From: Lingula anatina
Taxonomy: Eukaryota; Brachiopoda; Lingulata; Lingulida; Lingulidae
NCBI RefSeq assembly: GCF_001039355.2
Contig: NW_019775550.1
Location: forward strand, 1-52,412
Reading direction: 5' to 3'
Length of the DNA stretch: 52,412 bases
The notes below the pieces were generated by a model, which searched no databases, was not told the DNA's origin, and saw nothing but the letters and a program-made list of their open reading frames with translations. Position 1 is the first letter of the stretch. Each line of letters begins with the position of its first letter. This document shows positions 1 through 21,760 of the stretch, piece after piece. Made by a program: the position numbers and the translations under genes.

Positions 1-219
1 AAGTCTTGAATCGACATAATTTTACTGACAGAATTATTTTACTAACAGAATCTATTAATGGAAAATTATTAATGCATGTTATTCACATTAATTGTAATGA
101 GTAATAGCCTATAGCCTTGGGCTGATGGCTAATATATCAGATTACTTTGAATGCATTAAACGATTGACTAAATTCTTTCCAAGACGTGTAACAAGTATTA
201 TTTTTCCTTTTTCCTTCAG

Positions 220-836
220 CCCTACTGAAATGTGATACATGTGGAAAGTCTTATCAAACGAGAGACGGACTGCGAAGACACAAAAGAGTCCACTCCAATG
301 AGTATCCCTACAGATGCGAAGAGTGCCAAAAGGGATTCCATTACGAGAATGCGCTGATGGATCACATGCGCACGAAACACCAGGAAAGCGCGATGAAGTG
401 TGCACTGTGCTCGTGTTGCGTGCAGACTGTGGCAGGGTGGAAACTTCACGCCTCCCTGCATGAGCGCAACGAGTCATTCCCGTGCGATAAATGCTGCAAG
501 ACATTCCCCAATAAAATCTATTTGAATCGGCACAAAAAGACTCATACTAGGGCGTTTGTATGTGCAGTATGCTCAAAGACCTTCACCTCCAAGCAGCATT
601 TGAAAACCCACGCCATAATTCACCAGTCGGATTTTTCACTGTCATGTGACATTTGCTCTTTTGTTACGAAGCACAAGGGGTCTCTCATTCGCCACAAGAA
701 TACTGCTCATAGTTTCGGGGCTTCCAGACACATTTGTAAGTGTGGCATTTCGTTTAAAAGGAAATATCGCCTGACGGCTCACATGGAAATTTGCAATGCA
801 GCCCAGGAATTAGGGACAGATGATGTAAAAACTTAA
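220..836 (+). CDS. C2H2 zinc-finger protein, 3'-terminal exon (partial gene)
   Basis: This is the last exon of a zinc-finger gene whose earlier exons lie before the window. A polypyrimidine tract and AG end at 219, and the reading frame (codons starting at 222) runs to the TAA at 834-836. The exon encodes about seven consecutive C2H2 fingers: CDTCGKSY, CEECQKGF, CALCSCCV, CDKCCKTF, CAVCSKTF, CDICSFVT and a degenerate last one with C-x-C spacing and Cys in place of the final His. Linkers are not the canonical TGEKP, so this is not a recent KRAB-type expansion. The likely role is nuclear DNA or RNA binding; the target is unknown. Paralogue identity cannot be fixed from the C-terminus alone. Confidence 0.85.
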
Positions 837-1230
837 TATTTTACGCTGAGATAATTGCATTCACTTATCTGCAGACACATTGATTTGACAATGAAGTTAT
901 ATGTTGACTGTGATACGGTACTTAAAATATAACTGAAAAACACAAAACTGATATAAATTAAATTTGTTTAATACTATATTAATCAGGAAGTCATAAGAAT
1001 GAAAATCATGCTAAGTATTATTTAGGTTGTTTCACATTTTTGTCTTGAAATGAGATGTCATTCGTTATAATTTAAAAATAATTTCTTTTGATTAACAAAA
1101 CTTTCATAACGTAAAATATCAGTGTATTTGTATGGTTTTAATCTTCATTATAATGGAAAATATGGTCCCAAGTCGTTAAAAGTGATTCTTCAAGCATGGA
1201 AGAAAATTCAGCCTATCATTCACAATTAAC

Positions 1231-1364
1231 TACCCTAGGTTCTAGATTCCGGTATTGCCAGCTCGATCTTGATTTCATATATAACCCATATCAACAATAC
1301 GCGACTCCATCACAAGGTATATATTTAACAAGCTAGCTTTTACGTTGCTCTGACACTCGGGGTA
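1231..1364. mobile_element. Short MITE copy (134 bp) with 8-bp target duplication
   Basis: The element begins TACCCTAGGTTCTAG and ends CTGACACTCGGGGTA, so the ends form a short TACCC inverted repeat. The 8-bp CAATTAAC is present on both sides (1223-1230 and 1365-1372) as a perfect target site duplication. Both ends closely match the ends of the longer element at 2412-3198, so this looks like an internally deleted relative. There is no coding capacity. The superfamily is not assigned: 8-bp duplications fit hAT or P, but the termini are not typical of either. Confidence 0.85.
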
Positions 1365-2411
1365 CAATTAACATGGTGCAATAATAAATCTATTCAAAAA
1401 GATTCCTAAGGTGTAATTGTTGTTTATATCTGTGAGATTTTTGTGGGACTAATTTGTTCATTCATGCATAGAGACTAGTTCTGTCAATTGGAGATTTGTA
1501 ATCATTCAAATTTTATATCATTTTCTTTTGGCAGAAATAATTTTAAAAATATGAAGAGATAAAAGATGTAGAAAGGCAAATGATAATTTTTTGAAATTAT
1601 TTTTAAAGGGAGATCAAGGAACAATAACAAGTGATTGAACCTTTTAACGCATTTGAGTAAAATTTGAAAATAAATAAAATTTAAAATAAATAAAATTTAA
1701 AATAGAAAAGTAAATAATTCAAATGGAGAGAAGTTTGACCCCCCCCCCCCCCCCCCAAAAAAAAAAGCATCTTTACGTCACACACTTTTAAACTTCTTCC
1801 AAGATCAGAGCAGTACTTCAGTTTCGGCATAAATCCAGTTGATGAATACAATAAGTTAAACAATATTAATCAAAAGATCCAAATACAACTGGGTGTTTGT
1901 AATCTCAAACAAGGAATCAATGTGATTTTTAAACAACCTACGTAAAACAACTAGGCAATAAAATAGCGAAACAAAACTGAAAACCAAAACCAACTTTACA
2001 TGCTTTCTTACTGGGAAGAAGGTACTTATCGGAGAGAGGTCAATCGCAAATAAACACAAAAGTCATGAGGTAGAAAACAATAAAGTGCAGGTGAATTGAT
2101 ACATCAGCTCCCGAAGAAATTGCAGACGGATGCTCGAAGTGCAAGGTAAGGCGGATCTTCTGCAGAGAACTGAAATTGTACATTACTTAGGTCGATGGTT
2201 AACCACCCGCGGCCGTTTCTCAGAGACGATATCGACGCGATTCGGTGTAAATCAATGCTGCCATCTTTTGGGCCGTTTTGTCAGAATCCCCATTCATCAC
2301 AGTGTAAATAAAATCGACGTATTTCAGGACGCTACCTCTCTTAAACGAGCTGGACCCCCCCTCATCCCACCACCAATCTCTTTTTACGTGTTACCCATCG
2401 CATATGCAGTG

Positions 2412-3198
2412 TACCCTAGGTTCTAGATTCCGGTATTGCCAGCTTGATCTTGATTTCATATATAACCCATAGTAGCAGTACCAGACTCTAGCGAACAGTG
2501 GCAACTCGGGGGCGTTCTTCTTCAAAATTCTGCCTGGGGCGCTTCCATATTTGGAAGTCACACGTCACAGCTGTGTCCGCCTGGATCCATATTTGGAAGT
2601 CATAAGTCTCGTACGTCACAGGTTTGGCCACCTGGAGCTGCCTTTCCCGCCTTGCGCTGAAGTCTCGTGCAGGCGAGAAAATAAGCAATTAAAGTGACTG
2701 ATGCGGAGTTAGATGTTTGAAATGAAAATATCTTGCAGTCGAAGGTCAGTGCCACAATACGAGCAACATTCTGCTGTAAAAACTTATTTTCGTGTAGCCA
2801 TTGCGCAGCCCTTATAGTGGTATCGGGCATACAGTGTAGCTGTCAAATTTGGCACACGGCAAGCACATGTATTGTGCACGTGTATATCTCAGGACTAAAT
2901 GTTCTTTGATAAGCAAAAAATACAAAAACATTGGATATATCTTTTCTTTCCGAAGAATATTATTTATTTTTTCACTTTACATCTTAAATACAGCAAATAA
3001 AATTAAATAAAGCAGAATTAAATTTGTTTTACGTTTTATTTTGGTCTGATGACATTCAACTGCATTTTCACTGCGGAGCAGTTCTATTTGATTGATGGAA
3101 AACTTTCATGGCCGCTGGTCTTCAGAGTTAGTAAAAGCGACTCCACCACAAGGTATATTTAGCAAGCTAGCTTTTACGTTGCTCTGACGCTCAGGGTA
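2412..3198. mobile_element. Long non-autonomous copy (787 bp) of the same transposon family
   Basis: The first about 60 bases match 1231-1290 and the last about 60 match 1302-1364, with about 670 bp of extra sequence between them. The flanks carry a perfect 8-bp duplication ATGCAGTG (2404-2411 and 3199-3206). The interior has no long conserved reading frame and I recognise no transposase, so it is non-autonomous. Confidence 0.85.
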
Positions 3199-3521
3199 AT
3201 GCAGTGGTCTGTAGGTTAAGTCTTTCAGTTTTTATCGCAATTTCCAGGGCAGATGATATTAGTGAAATTAGCCTGAGTCTACCTAACTTAAGGCAAAGAA
3301 GATGAGTTAAGTGCAGGTTATTTCAAGGGAACATGCTGTTTGTTGCCAAACACTGCATGTGATTTTTTGTATCTTTTTCAATTTCTTTGCAAGTTAGCAG
3401 TTTACTCACTGATAGTGTGATTGTTCATTACTGAAATTACATCTCTTGTCATTTTTTTTAACTTTGTGAATGGGATTGAAATATTATTTTTTTAATCAAG
3501 CTATACAATTGCATTTCAAGC

Positions 3522-13215
<9,694 letters not shown>

Positions 13216-16200
13216 GAGGTGGTCATCCTAAAATTTTGGCTCTACGTCCTTCGTGTGTTTGCTGAAAGACGGCGATGGAAATGTTTTGTCGCTGATATTG
13301 TTTTGTTGAAGGCAAGCAAATTTGATGTGTGGAAACATGCATGCATACACACGTGCGCACGTTCAACACATGTTCACGTACGTGCATTCATACATACAAT
13401 CTACCTCTAACTTATTTGCTTGCACGCACATGCACACACACACACACGTACGCACACGTGCGCACATTCACACACAAAGCTTTCGGTTATCGTGGTAAAT
13501 GATCAAGAATAATGCAATGGTAATTTTAGACAATGGAACATACAAGAATTATGTGGGCAATTCTGATGAAATTTGTGAACAAACTAGATTATGGAGAAAA
13601 TTCTAGTTTTGATGGTTGTGCTATTTATTACGTTGGAGTTGTTTTCTTTTATAGGAAGGTTTAAATCTCGATCATGATTCAACAGTGGAAATTTTATAGT
13701 AGATTGCTTTATTTATAGAACTTTTTTTCCTTTATCTTTAAAAGTCTGTTGAAAACAAACTTTAACAGTGAAAGAAAATAGCACGAAGATTTTATAAGTT
13801 ATTTATCTATATTTTATACCGTATGTGCTCTTACAAAATAATGGACCTATTTATTGTTTGGTATGGGAATATAGATATAGTAATCAGATGGTTCAGTTTG
13901 TAAAATAATATTGTTTAGTTTTGTTTTAGAACAATTATACTTGATGACATCATATCGTGCTGTATATGTGAATACGCCAATTGTTTTTGCATTAAAATGC
14001 AATTGTTGCTTGTTTGTGTAGATATAAAATATTTAGAATAAAACCATTTGAAGTTGGAAATGTCACGAGTTGTTTGTGTTTATTCATTTATTTGAATTCA
14101 CGTGCAATAAAAAAATAAAATGCACGGGGATGTGGGGGCCGCACTACAGCAATTTCTGAACGACGCAATACATTGCTTCAGAAGAGAGCTATCTGTCTGC
14201 AGACAGTAGATTAGTTAGTCAAGAGGGGACAAACGTTTGCCGAATTGTTTCGTTTGCTTGTATTTAAATATGATTGAAATTTCTGTGCTTCGGAGAAAGA
14301 AAGAAATGATCAAATTGTTGAAATTAAATGCAGCAAAAACCATAAACATTTCTCCTCATGGTCGAACAATTCGTACCCCAGCTCAAGGTCGTCGATTTCA
14401 CCATGTTGTACTGCTTGTTGAGATCAGAAGCAGGACCACGTTTTTCACGTTTCTCTAAGATTCCCCCTTTCTCTTATATTAACACCACAAAGTAACACCT
14501 TTCACTTTCTTGGCATCTAGAATGAGGTAATACTCTCCAGTATTTCGCAAAAATAGCGAAGGGCAAATTAGTCACCACTCACGTATGAAAACACGTACGT
14601 ATTGACGCAAATACATGGCCACCCACGATTTCGTTTCCAGAAGCACTGTTCGTAAGCCGACTCGAGTTTTGTACGAAAATTGTCTTCGTAGAGAAATTTG
14701 TATTTTGTTCATATGTATATATGAGCGTTTGAGTTCCGAAGCTCATCTGCGCTTGAAAATAATCAAATTATATACCATTCCCAGTTCTCTGTATGTAGGC
14801 CTACATGTAGGACTACGGACTACAGGAAGAACTGATGAGGGCAGAAGCACGGTAATTTCTTAAGAATAATGCGCCTCTCTTTTGTTATATTTTTCTTTTT
14901 TTACGATTCTCAATTTCAATTCTCAATGTCCTTTCTGACTTATTGTTTGATGCAAAACCATCTAATTTGTCAAAAATTCTGTACGAGTATTTTAAGTATT
15001 ACAAACATAAGGTTTTTTTTTTTTTTTTTTTTTTGTGAGGGGGATTATTTACCTTGTGCGAATTTATTTCGCAAATGCCGTATATACTTACTATGTGCCT
15101 AAAACGTGGGTATTTTGAAGTGATGTAATAGGTTACTTCGACTAAATTGAGATCGTATAGCAAGTGAAAGCGTGGAGCCGTATATGGAGTGACATGAGGG
15201 ATTTACAGGGCGTTACGGGGGCCGATTTCACGAAATAACGTTACTCGAATGTTGGCCCAAGCTCAAACAGCATAAAATTTGTCTACCTCTGATCAAGCTA
15301 AATCTTCTGACATAAAGATATGCTTCACTCGTTGTATTACAGGTGCAACATTCATTTTACGTAATCCTGTTACGTTACAGGCCTCGAATCGACCCTCGAG
15401 TGATCTGGCAACATTACAATGAATTTATCGGGGGGCTTTGTGTTATTTTTCTTTTCTTGCCAGAACATGTATTTTCAGTGACAGACATATGCAACAAACT
15501 ACTGATATCCCGCACATGCATATATTTCCAAATGTTCAAAACTTTTAAGGTATATTGGGTATTTTGGTGACTTTTTTTCTTGAAACGTTGGAAGATGTTT
15601 GATAAAATAAAAGTTGTGAGAAAACAACACATATTCTTCCGTGATGTCGCTTAATAATATTATTTGTTGTATTTTTGTGAAATATATTTATTTGCCCGAA
15701 ACAAGGATTTTCAAAATGTTCCGTATGCGCATGCGCATTTGTATTGTTACCAATTTCAGATAAATGTTACACTGCGTACGTGATCTTTGACACGCCCTTC
15801 TTAGATTGGATGAGCCCAGGGGGGTTCTGCTCAATACATGAGGCACATATCAAACCAGTTTTTTTTTTTCTTAGATTACTAGCTCTATTTTTCGTGGTAT
15901 TGACTGAAGACAGAGGAGGCAGGACTTTTAAAGAATCACTTTATTCCAAATAAATATTGTTCTGGATGTGCTTCTATGACCTTAACACGCAATATTTTTA
16001 AAAATGCTCAAACTTTATTCGTTATTAACTTAAGTCTAAAATGTGGACCATGCACTAATGCAATTCGCAGAATTCAGGGAACTTTTTCAAAGCGTTTATT
16101 TGCGAAAAAAAAAGAAACATTTTTCCGGATTTTGCTGCCTCGTTGTGCTCGTTTTCTTAACTTATTTCTCCATTGATAGTGCCCCCCCCCCTTCCTCCAC

Positions 16201-16815
16201 TACCATATTAGAGTAGACCTTTGCTAATGTATGAAAATGTGAAAATCATTTTCTGGGAGAGGCAAATCGCCGCCATTTTCCGTTATTTGTTATCTCTTTC
16301 TGGGCGATATAACTGCATTCTATTGGCAAATTTGAGGACTAAGAACATCAAAAACGAAAGAAAGAAAAGATAATTCTAAAGTATTATGCATCGACATCAT
16401 TAGAGGCAACTTTGACCAATAGCAACCACCTACCAGATCGAAGAACGACGTCGGCTCTCTACAAAGAGGAAAAAAGTTACAAGAGCGGTTGCAATATATT
16501 TCTTTTGGATATAAAATATCTTGAGTTCAAAGTGAAAGGTTCGTTCTGGTATCACCGAGAAGACAAAAGCCAAAGCTTTGCTGGACATACGAAGAACGGG
16601 GACAAATATCTAGAGAGAATTCAACATCAACTGGACTGATATCGGCAACGTAACATATTCCTCTATATTTTGAAAATACCAAAATCGGAGAGCAAACGTA
16701 ACGGGTCTCAGTTTCTGCGTATTTCTACCAGTGAAAGATTATTAAGGTAGAGCTATTTCTTTTTCTTTCTTTCAAATTAAAAAAAAAAAATCTACGTCAA
16801 ATTTCATCCATAGCC
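13216..16815. other. 3' UTR, then intergenic sequence without a recognised gene
   Basis: 13216 to about 14065 is 3' UTR of the BTB gene and includes an alternating purine-pyrimidine stretch near 13340-13475 (CACGTGCGCACG-like) that could favour Z-DNA. After that I see AT-rich sequence, a 14-bp palindrome CTGTCTGCAGACAG at about 14193-14206, a T-tract near 15012-15034, and no reading frame with recognisable protein features. The last part before 16816 is presumably promoter and 5' UTR of the next gene. Confidence 0.5.
14037..14042 (+). terminator. Poly(A) signal of the BTB zinc-finger gene
   Basis: AATAAA follows an 820-bp 3' UTR and is followed about 25 bp on by a GT-rich stretch (GAGTTGTTTGTGTTT), the usual arrangement for cleavage and polyadenylation. 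Confidence 0.7.
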
Positions 16816-17868
16816 ATGGTCATTAAAAAGGTCTTGATCCTCGAATGCAAATCTTCGCCGGACAAACACGTCGAGAGTGATCGAAAATATCGCCGGGACA
16901 CACCATGGCTTCGAGATGCTTTCATTCGAAAGGGCATCCCCTCGGAAATCATCTACATCACCGACGCCACCACCGTTGAAAGCCTCACAAAGGACTACCC
17001 GGAGACGCACTTTCTCGGACGCGTAAATCCCGGCGACTACGAGGACCTTAAGCTTCACAACTACCTACGGCTTCTAGCAGACCTTGCACGCGAGAAACTC
17101 CTAGTTGGACCTTTTCCCGACCATATGGGTTCCTTGGGATCTAAGATCGCTTTATACTACCTCCAGAATACCGAATTAGGAGTCCCGGGGGTGCGATACC
17201 ATGCCCTTGAAGACGACAACGAGATTGATAGCATTTTACCTCTGAACGGAACCAACCGCGTGCTGAAGACCCTACTCGGAAGCACCGGTTCTGGGATCTG
17301 GAAACTGGAGAACATCGACGCGAACACCGTTCGAATCACGGACGCTCACGCTCTGAAAACTGAAGAAAAACCCCGCAAGGATGTCGTCCGAGATTTCCGA
17401 GAGTCATTCGGGAAGGAAGCCATCAGTATGCCTTTTCTGCCACTCATAGCGAGCGGGGAGTACCGGTTCTTGTTGAGCAAGGACAGAGTGATGGAAGTGA
17501 TCGTCAAGAAACCGGTAGACGAGACAGCATTTTGTGCCACCCTCCGCTCCGGGGCCATCTACGAGACCAAAGGGAGAGAGGCCTACACGGCCGTGGCAAA
17601 CACTTTGGAAGGCTGGGCGCGTAAAATCCGGGGCATTATGCAGATGCCGGAGCTCCCGTACTGGTGGTCTATAGACTGCATCCCGGATGATACAACCGAA
17701 GCCCCCGAGGGCCGGATCCCCGTGGACGGCAAACCGGATCAGCGGTTCACTTTCTCTGAGTGCAACTGCTCCTGCCTCGGCCTCGTTACCGATACCTCTT
17801 CACCGGAAGTGACCAAAAAGAAGGGCGACGAGTATGCTGATTTTATTGTGGAACAGATTTTAAAATAA
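16816..17868 (+). CDS. Cj0069/DUF6815-type protein, ATP-grasp-like, intronless; horizontal-transfer candidate
   Basis: A single uninterrupted 350-residue frame starts at an ATG in good Kozak context (ATAGCCATGG). I recognise the bacterial Cj0069/DUF6815 family from motifs in order: a YRRDTPWL segment near residue 26, LGRVNPGDY near 68, RVLKTLLGSTGSGIWKL near 148, an MPFLPLI...GEYRFLL block near 203 followed by a VKKP segment, FCATLRSGAIY near 239, and near the C-terminus SECNCSCLG. The length suits the family. The GSTGSGIW and late E-C-N-C elements suggest an ATP-grasp-like fold, but the reaction is not known to me. There is no signal peptide, so it is probably cytosolic. The lack of introns among intron-rich genes, together with the family's mainly bacterial distribution, suggests acquisition from bacteria. 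The UTRs look animal (AT-rich), which argues against contamination. Confidence 0.75.
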   Translation: MVIKKVLILECKSSPDKHVESDRKYRRDTPWLRDAFIRKGIPSEIIYITDATTVESLTKDYPETHFLGRVNPGDYEDLKLHNYLRLLADLAREKLLVGPFPDHMGSLGSKIALYYLQNTELGVPGVRYHALEDDNEIDSILPLNGTNRVLKTLLGSTGSGIWKLENIDANTVRITDAHALKTEEKPRKDVVRDFRESFGKEAISMPFLPLIASGEYRFLLSKDRVMEVIVKKPVDETAFCATLRSGAIYETKGREAYTAVANTLEGWARKIRGIMQMPELPYWWSIDCIPDDTTEAPEGRIPVDGKPDQRFTFSECNCSCLGLVTDTSSPEVTKKKGDEYADFIVEQILK

Positions 17869-17869
17869 A
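17864..17869 (+). terminator. AATAAA overlapping the stop codon of the Cj0069-like gene
   Basis: AATAAA spans the TAA stop (17866-17868). A second AATAAA lies at 18224-18229 in a more conventional 3' UTR position. Which one is used cannot be decided from sequence. Confidence 0.4.
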
Positions 17870-20127
17870 TTTGTCGCGTAACTTTAGAAATAATGAAAAA
17901 ATTTAGATGATTTTAGAGTGGATTTTGTCTTATTGTTTATTTGAAAGTTCATCCATTCATTTAATTCATTTATTTTTCATTATCATAATCTGGAAGTGGT
18001 TGTATCCCTCCCCCCTTTTTGCTTGTTTTTTTTTTTTAATTTTCTTGTATTAGCGTAATGAGCAAATATTTTCATTTCTCACATTGACCTATGTTATAAT
18101 CGACTGTGTGTGTTTACTCGAATTACCAAAATAAGACATATCTAATGACTGATATTTAAAAAGATTCAGATTGAGGTTTAAATTGAAACTCCCGTCCCTC
18201 CGGTGCCGCCATGAGTGATGACCAATAAAGCATGTTCTTCCCTTCACGCCATTGTGTTGTTTAATAAGCTTCCATGTTTCAAATACCTGAGCATATAGAT
18301 TAACAGTCGATTTTGAGAGAGAATTTAATGGTTGAAAACACAAATTTCTTCATTGCTACCTGCCTTAAAACAAGCAAACCAAAAAAAAAAAAAAAATCGT
18401 TTTACTCGAAAGGGTCTAACAACTCTGATTTCTGAACATTTGCCAACGTAACATTACTCACTTTGTTAAACTTTTCAAGTGCAAACAAATGGGAATAATA
18501 ATAATTGCTATTCTCCTTTTTTCTACTTATATGTGGAATAATACTCAGAAATTTTGTCACGAGCTCCTTAAATAGATACCCGGTATATATTAGCGAAAAT
18601 TGCCAATCCAAATGATGTAGCTAGGCACCATGTAGACTACTCGCCTACTTTATCATTTCTTTTCTTTTGCAAATTCAAAGCGGCTCCATTAATTAAACGT
18701 TAAATATGTATTTTAAACAGTCAGTCTGGATTATTAAAAACTTACATCTTGTTTATTGAAAAATAAAAAAAGAAAAAATGAATGCTTTACAGCTTTTTAT
18801 GCATTAACGACAGCTTGAATTTTTTCCTATCGAGCAGAGATTTTTTTTTTATTTACTCGATGCTGTCAGCAATCCAGAATAAAGACTCAAGATCCTCAAC
18901 ACAATTCCAGACACGTGTCTGTTTTCACCCGGTCTCGTTCCAGTTCCAGTTGACGATCTTGATACCCCAGGATAAATGTTATATTTTTTTCTCAGATATA
19001 ATTTTAAAGACATTTCTATTATTTTTGCAAAGTCACCTCTAAGCTCCTCACACGCCGCCTGCCTCTTTTTTTCTCTTTCTCTCTCTGACCTTTTTTTTCT
19101 ATCTCTACCATTTACTACTTACTGTCTTGCCTTTTGGTGCTACATCCGCATATTTCAAAGAATGCGTCATCCATTATGCATACTATAATACAACGGTTAT
19201 CTTTTCTCATACTTTCACTTCAGAAAAAGAAAATTTCAGATTTCGCTAGACGTTTACTGTTTCTGCTTTGCATCATGTAAAACATACCTGCCTTTGCGCC
19301 GAGATCAAAGCTCTCAATCTATCAGAAACATCACTAATATGTTTTTCAATCTGATTTTTCTCATTTTAGCTCAATCATTAAGCGAAAAAGGCTGCTAACA
19401 CACTTCACGTCTTCTCTGTCTTCTCTGATAACTATGGTCGTTGTGACAGGAATGGAAGTCCTAGAAAAAGAGGTCCGTGGTCCTACATGATTAGTACAGG
19501 GTAGAGCTTGTTGGAGTATTGGGCTTAGTATATGGACGAATGTCACCTGTACCGAAAAGTTATTACAGCGTCTTTGCCTGTACAAAGTAATGTGGGACCT
19601 TTAAACACACCGTAAACACACTGAAATAACTTAGCTATAGGATGCTTTATCATTGTTAATCTTATTATTGTCACTTTTATCATTACTACTACTCGTTTCG
19701 TATTACTATTTTTTTCTATCACTATTTATGTTATTGAAAGATTTATCATTTCTCTTATTATTACTTTCACTATGATTATCCTAACTACATGTAATACCAG
19801 AAGTACTACTATTTAGACAACCATATTATTAAATTTTTATTTAGTTACTATTACTTTCATAACGCTTTTCATTACTGTTAATTCTATTAATTACATTCAC
19901 ACCATTTATTACTTACACACCGGCCCGCCTTGAGCCAAAGGTGCAAGCTAATTAATCTTGATCGCCGCGTTCATTTTTGATACATATTTGGGAAGCGTTG
20001 AAGATGCTGCTTTGCGTTGATATCGGTGCATCTTGCATATTTGCAAAGAGCAGCTCTTTTTTTTCAGTAGAGAACGTGCTGCTGCAGAACAGCATTATAT
20101 GCCGATTATATATCATTTTGCAACAGA

Positions 20128-20337
20128 GGACGCATTCACAACACAGTTGTTCCGTCGACTAACAGATCCTCGGATCAAATAGGATCAACCCACTAGAAAA
20201 CTTGCCGCATAACCCCCCCCCCCCGGGTACCTATTCAATGTCTGTTAGGGGATTATGCAGCAAACTTTCAAGTGGATCTCCATATTTGATCCCCGGATCT
20301 GTTAGTTTGCAGATCAACTTTTATTGTGAATGCGGCC
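20128..20337. mobile_element. Hairpin-forming MITE-like inverted repeat
   Basis: The ends GGACGCATTCACAA and TTGTGAATGCGGCC are complementary. The inner arms are also complementary: CTAACAGATCC(T)CGGATCAAATA at about 20158-20180 against about 20280-20312, and CTTGCCGCATAACCCCC against GGGGATTATGCAGCAAA. The whole unit could fold on itself. Part of it (TTTCAAGTGG...CCATATTTGATCC) recurs at 41776-41803. No clear target duplication. Confidence 0.65.
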
Positions 20338-20559
20338 ATAAAGTTTGCGGCAGAAATTGGATAGCGCTACTCCTTCTTTTATTAGGATGCAATATATAAT
20401 GTTGCGCAACACGTTTGGCACGTCGATTACCTAATACCAAATTTTTTCGAGGCTACATAAGAGGAATCAGCGCTGCAGGATCCCAGACTATCTGGAGTTT
20501 TTACCTACCTGCATTAGGATAAAGATAGAAGCACTCGTTCTCATGTTTTGCAACACAAA

Positions 20560-20561
20560 AA

Positions 20562-20608
<47 letters not shown>
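20560..20608. repeat. (ATAA)n microsatellite
   Basis: About twelve copies of the ATAA tetranucleotide. Confidence 0.95.
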
Positions 20609-20809
20609 ACAGCCATTGCCAAAGATGTCAAGCCTATACAAAGGATAATACATGTAGCACATTAAGTGTCCTGCACGACCATGCTGTACACACATTATCC
20701 GAAACTAAAGAAACAGAACAAACTCCAAACTCACTTTTGAGCATTTTTTCCCTTTTTTGTTATCTTTTGTCAAAAAGAAGTATCAAGACATAAATATCTG
20801 ATATCAGAG

Positions 20810-21040
20810 GTATTCCCAAGTAAACTCTGAAACGCAGGGTGTTACGAGTAGGCACAAGCGTGCTGACAATTGGGGTACGTCCAAAGTTAACTCTGAAACG
20901 CAGGGTGTTACTGGAAACAAAGCAGGTGCAAGAACGAGAGGTTAATCCAAAGTAAACTCTGAAACAAGACACGTGTTACTGGAAGCAAGACACGTACTAG
21001 TACGTGAGGTTAGTCCCTTACGTACTCAGGGTGTTATATT
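20810..21040. repeat. Degenerate tandem repeat, about 65-70 bp unit
   Basis: Three to four diverged units share a core such as AAAGTAAACTCTGAAACGCA followed by GGGTGTTACTGGAA, and are joined by variable sequence rich in AAGACACGT and ACGAG. No coding potential is seen. Confidence 0.6.
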
Positions 21041-21186
21041 GTTATATGCAGACTTCTAGTTAAAATTTGGAATCAATACTCTAGAGTTAACAACATACAA
21101 TACTTATATATTAATTTAACTCATTCAATTTTTATTCAATTTAAAGCAAACGAGTAAAATGCAAATTTTAGTTGCAAACGTGTGTC

Positions 21187-21189
<3 letters not shown>

Positions 21190-21225
<36 letters not shown>
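21190..21225. repeat. (TG)n microsatellite
   Basis: About eighteen TG dinucleotides, followed by a G-rich stretch. Confidence 0.95.
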
Positions 21226-21226
<1 letters not shown>

Positions 21227-21715
21227 GGGGGGTGGGGGTGGGAGAGAAGCTTGTGCAGTCCATTCTTGAAAAAACAGCTACTGAGAAGAGGTGTAAAGGG
21301 AAAATATGTCTTAAATTTGGGCATCGGTTGACTTAGGTTTTGGCCTGCTACATAATAACTTACGTTTTAGATATAAATTATTTGAGAAAAGGATGAGCTC
21401 CCTGCGCTTAGGATTAAGGTGGCTGGAAAAAAACCACCCTTAGACCCTATTTATTTATTCATTAATTTTATTTATTCCTTTTTAAGCAGGAAAAATCATC
21501 ATGAATAATCAACTACCAGAGAACCTACATGTACTTTATTCTGGACATTTTTAATTTTATCCGAATACCAATACAAATACCACTACCCCCCTCCCCCCTC
21601 CCCAATAAACAAAGACGCACCTCCTTGATTATAGTTTGTCTTTTTTGCGTCACTTGATGTTGCACACACTGAATATCTAAGGCACGTATGATACCACTTA
21701 TTGCATAATATAATC

Positions 21716-21760
21716 TAACACCCCATTTCCATAGATTAGATCGACCTACTTTAGATCTGG
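21716..21760. mobile_element. Truncated Harbinger-like MITE end (subfamily B)
   Basis: About 45 bp (CCCCATTTCCATAGATTAG, CGACCTACTTTAGATC) match the left end of the copy at 40504-40700. The rest of the element is absent. Confidence 0.55.

Larger units (their letters stand above)
837..3521. other. 3' UTR and intergenic region with two related DNA transposons
   Basis: No convincing coding region is seen. The start is AT-rich 3' UTR of the upstream zinc-finger gene. A C17/A10 homopolymer lies at about 1741-1767. Two copies of one transposon family (1231-1364 and 2412-3198) account for much of the rest. The sequence just before 3522 is probably 5' UTR of the BTB gene. Confidence 0.6.
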
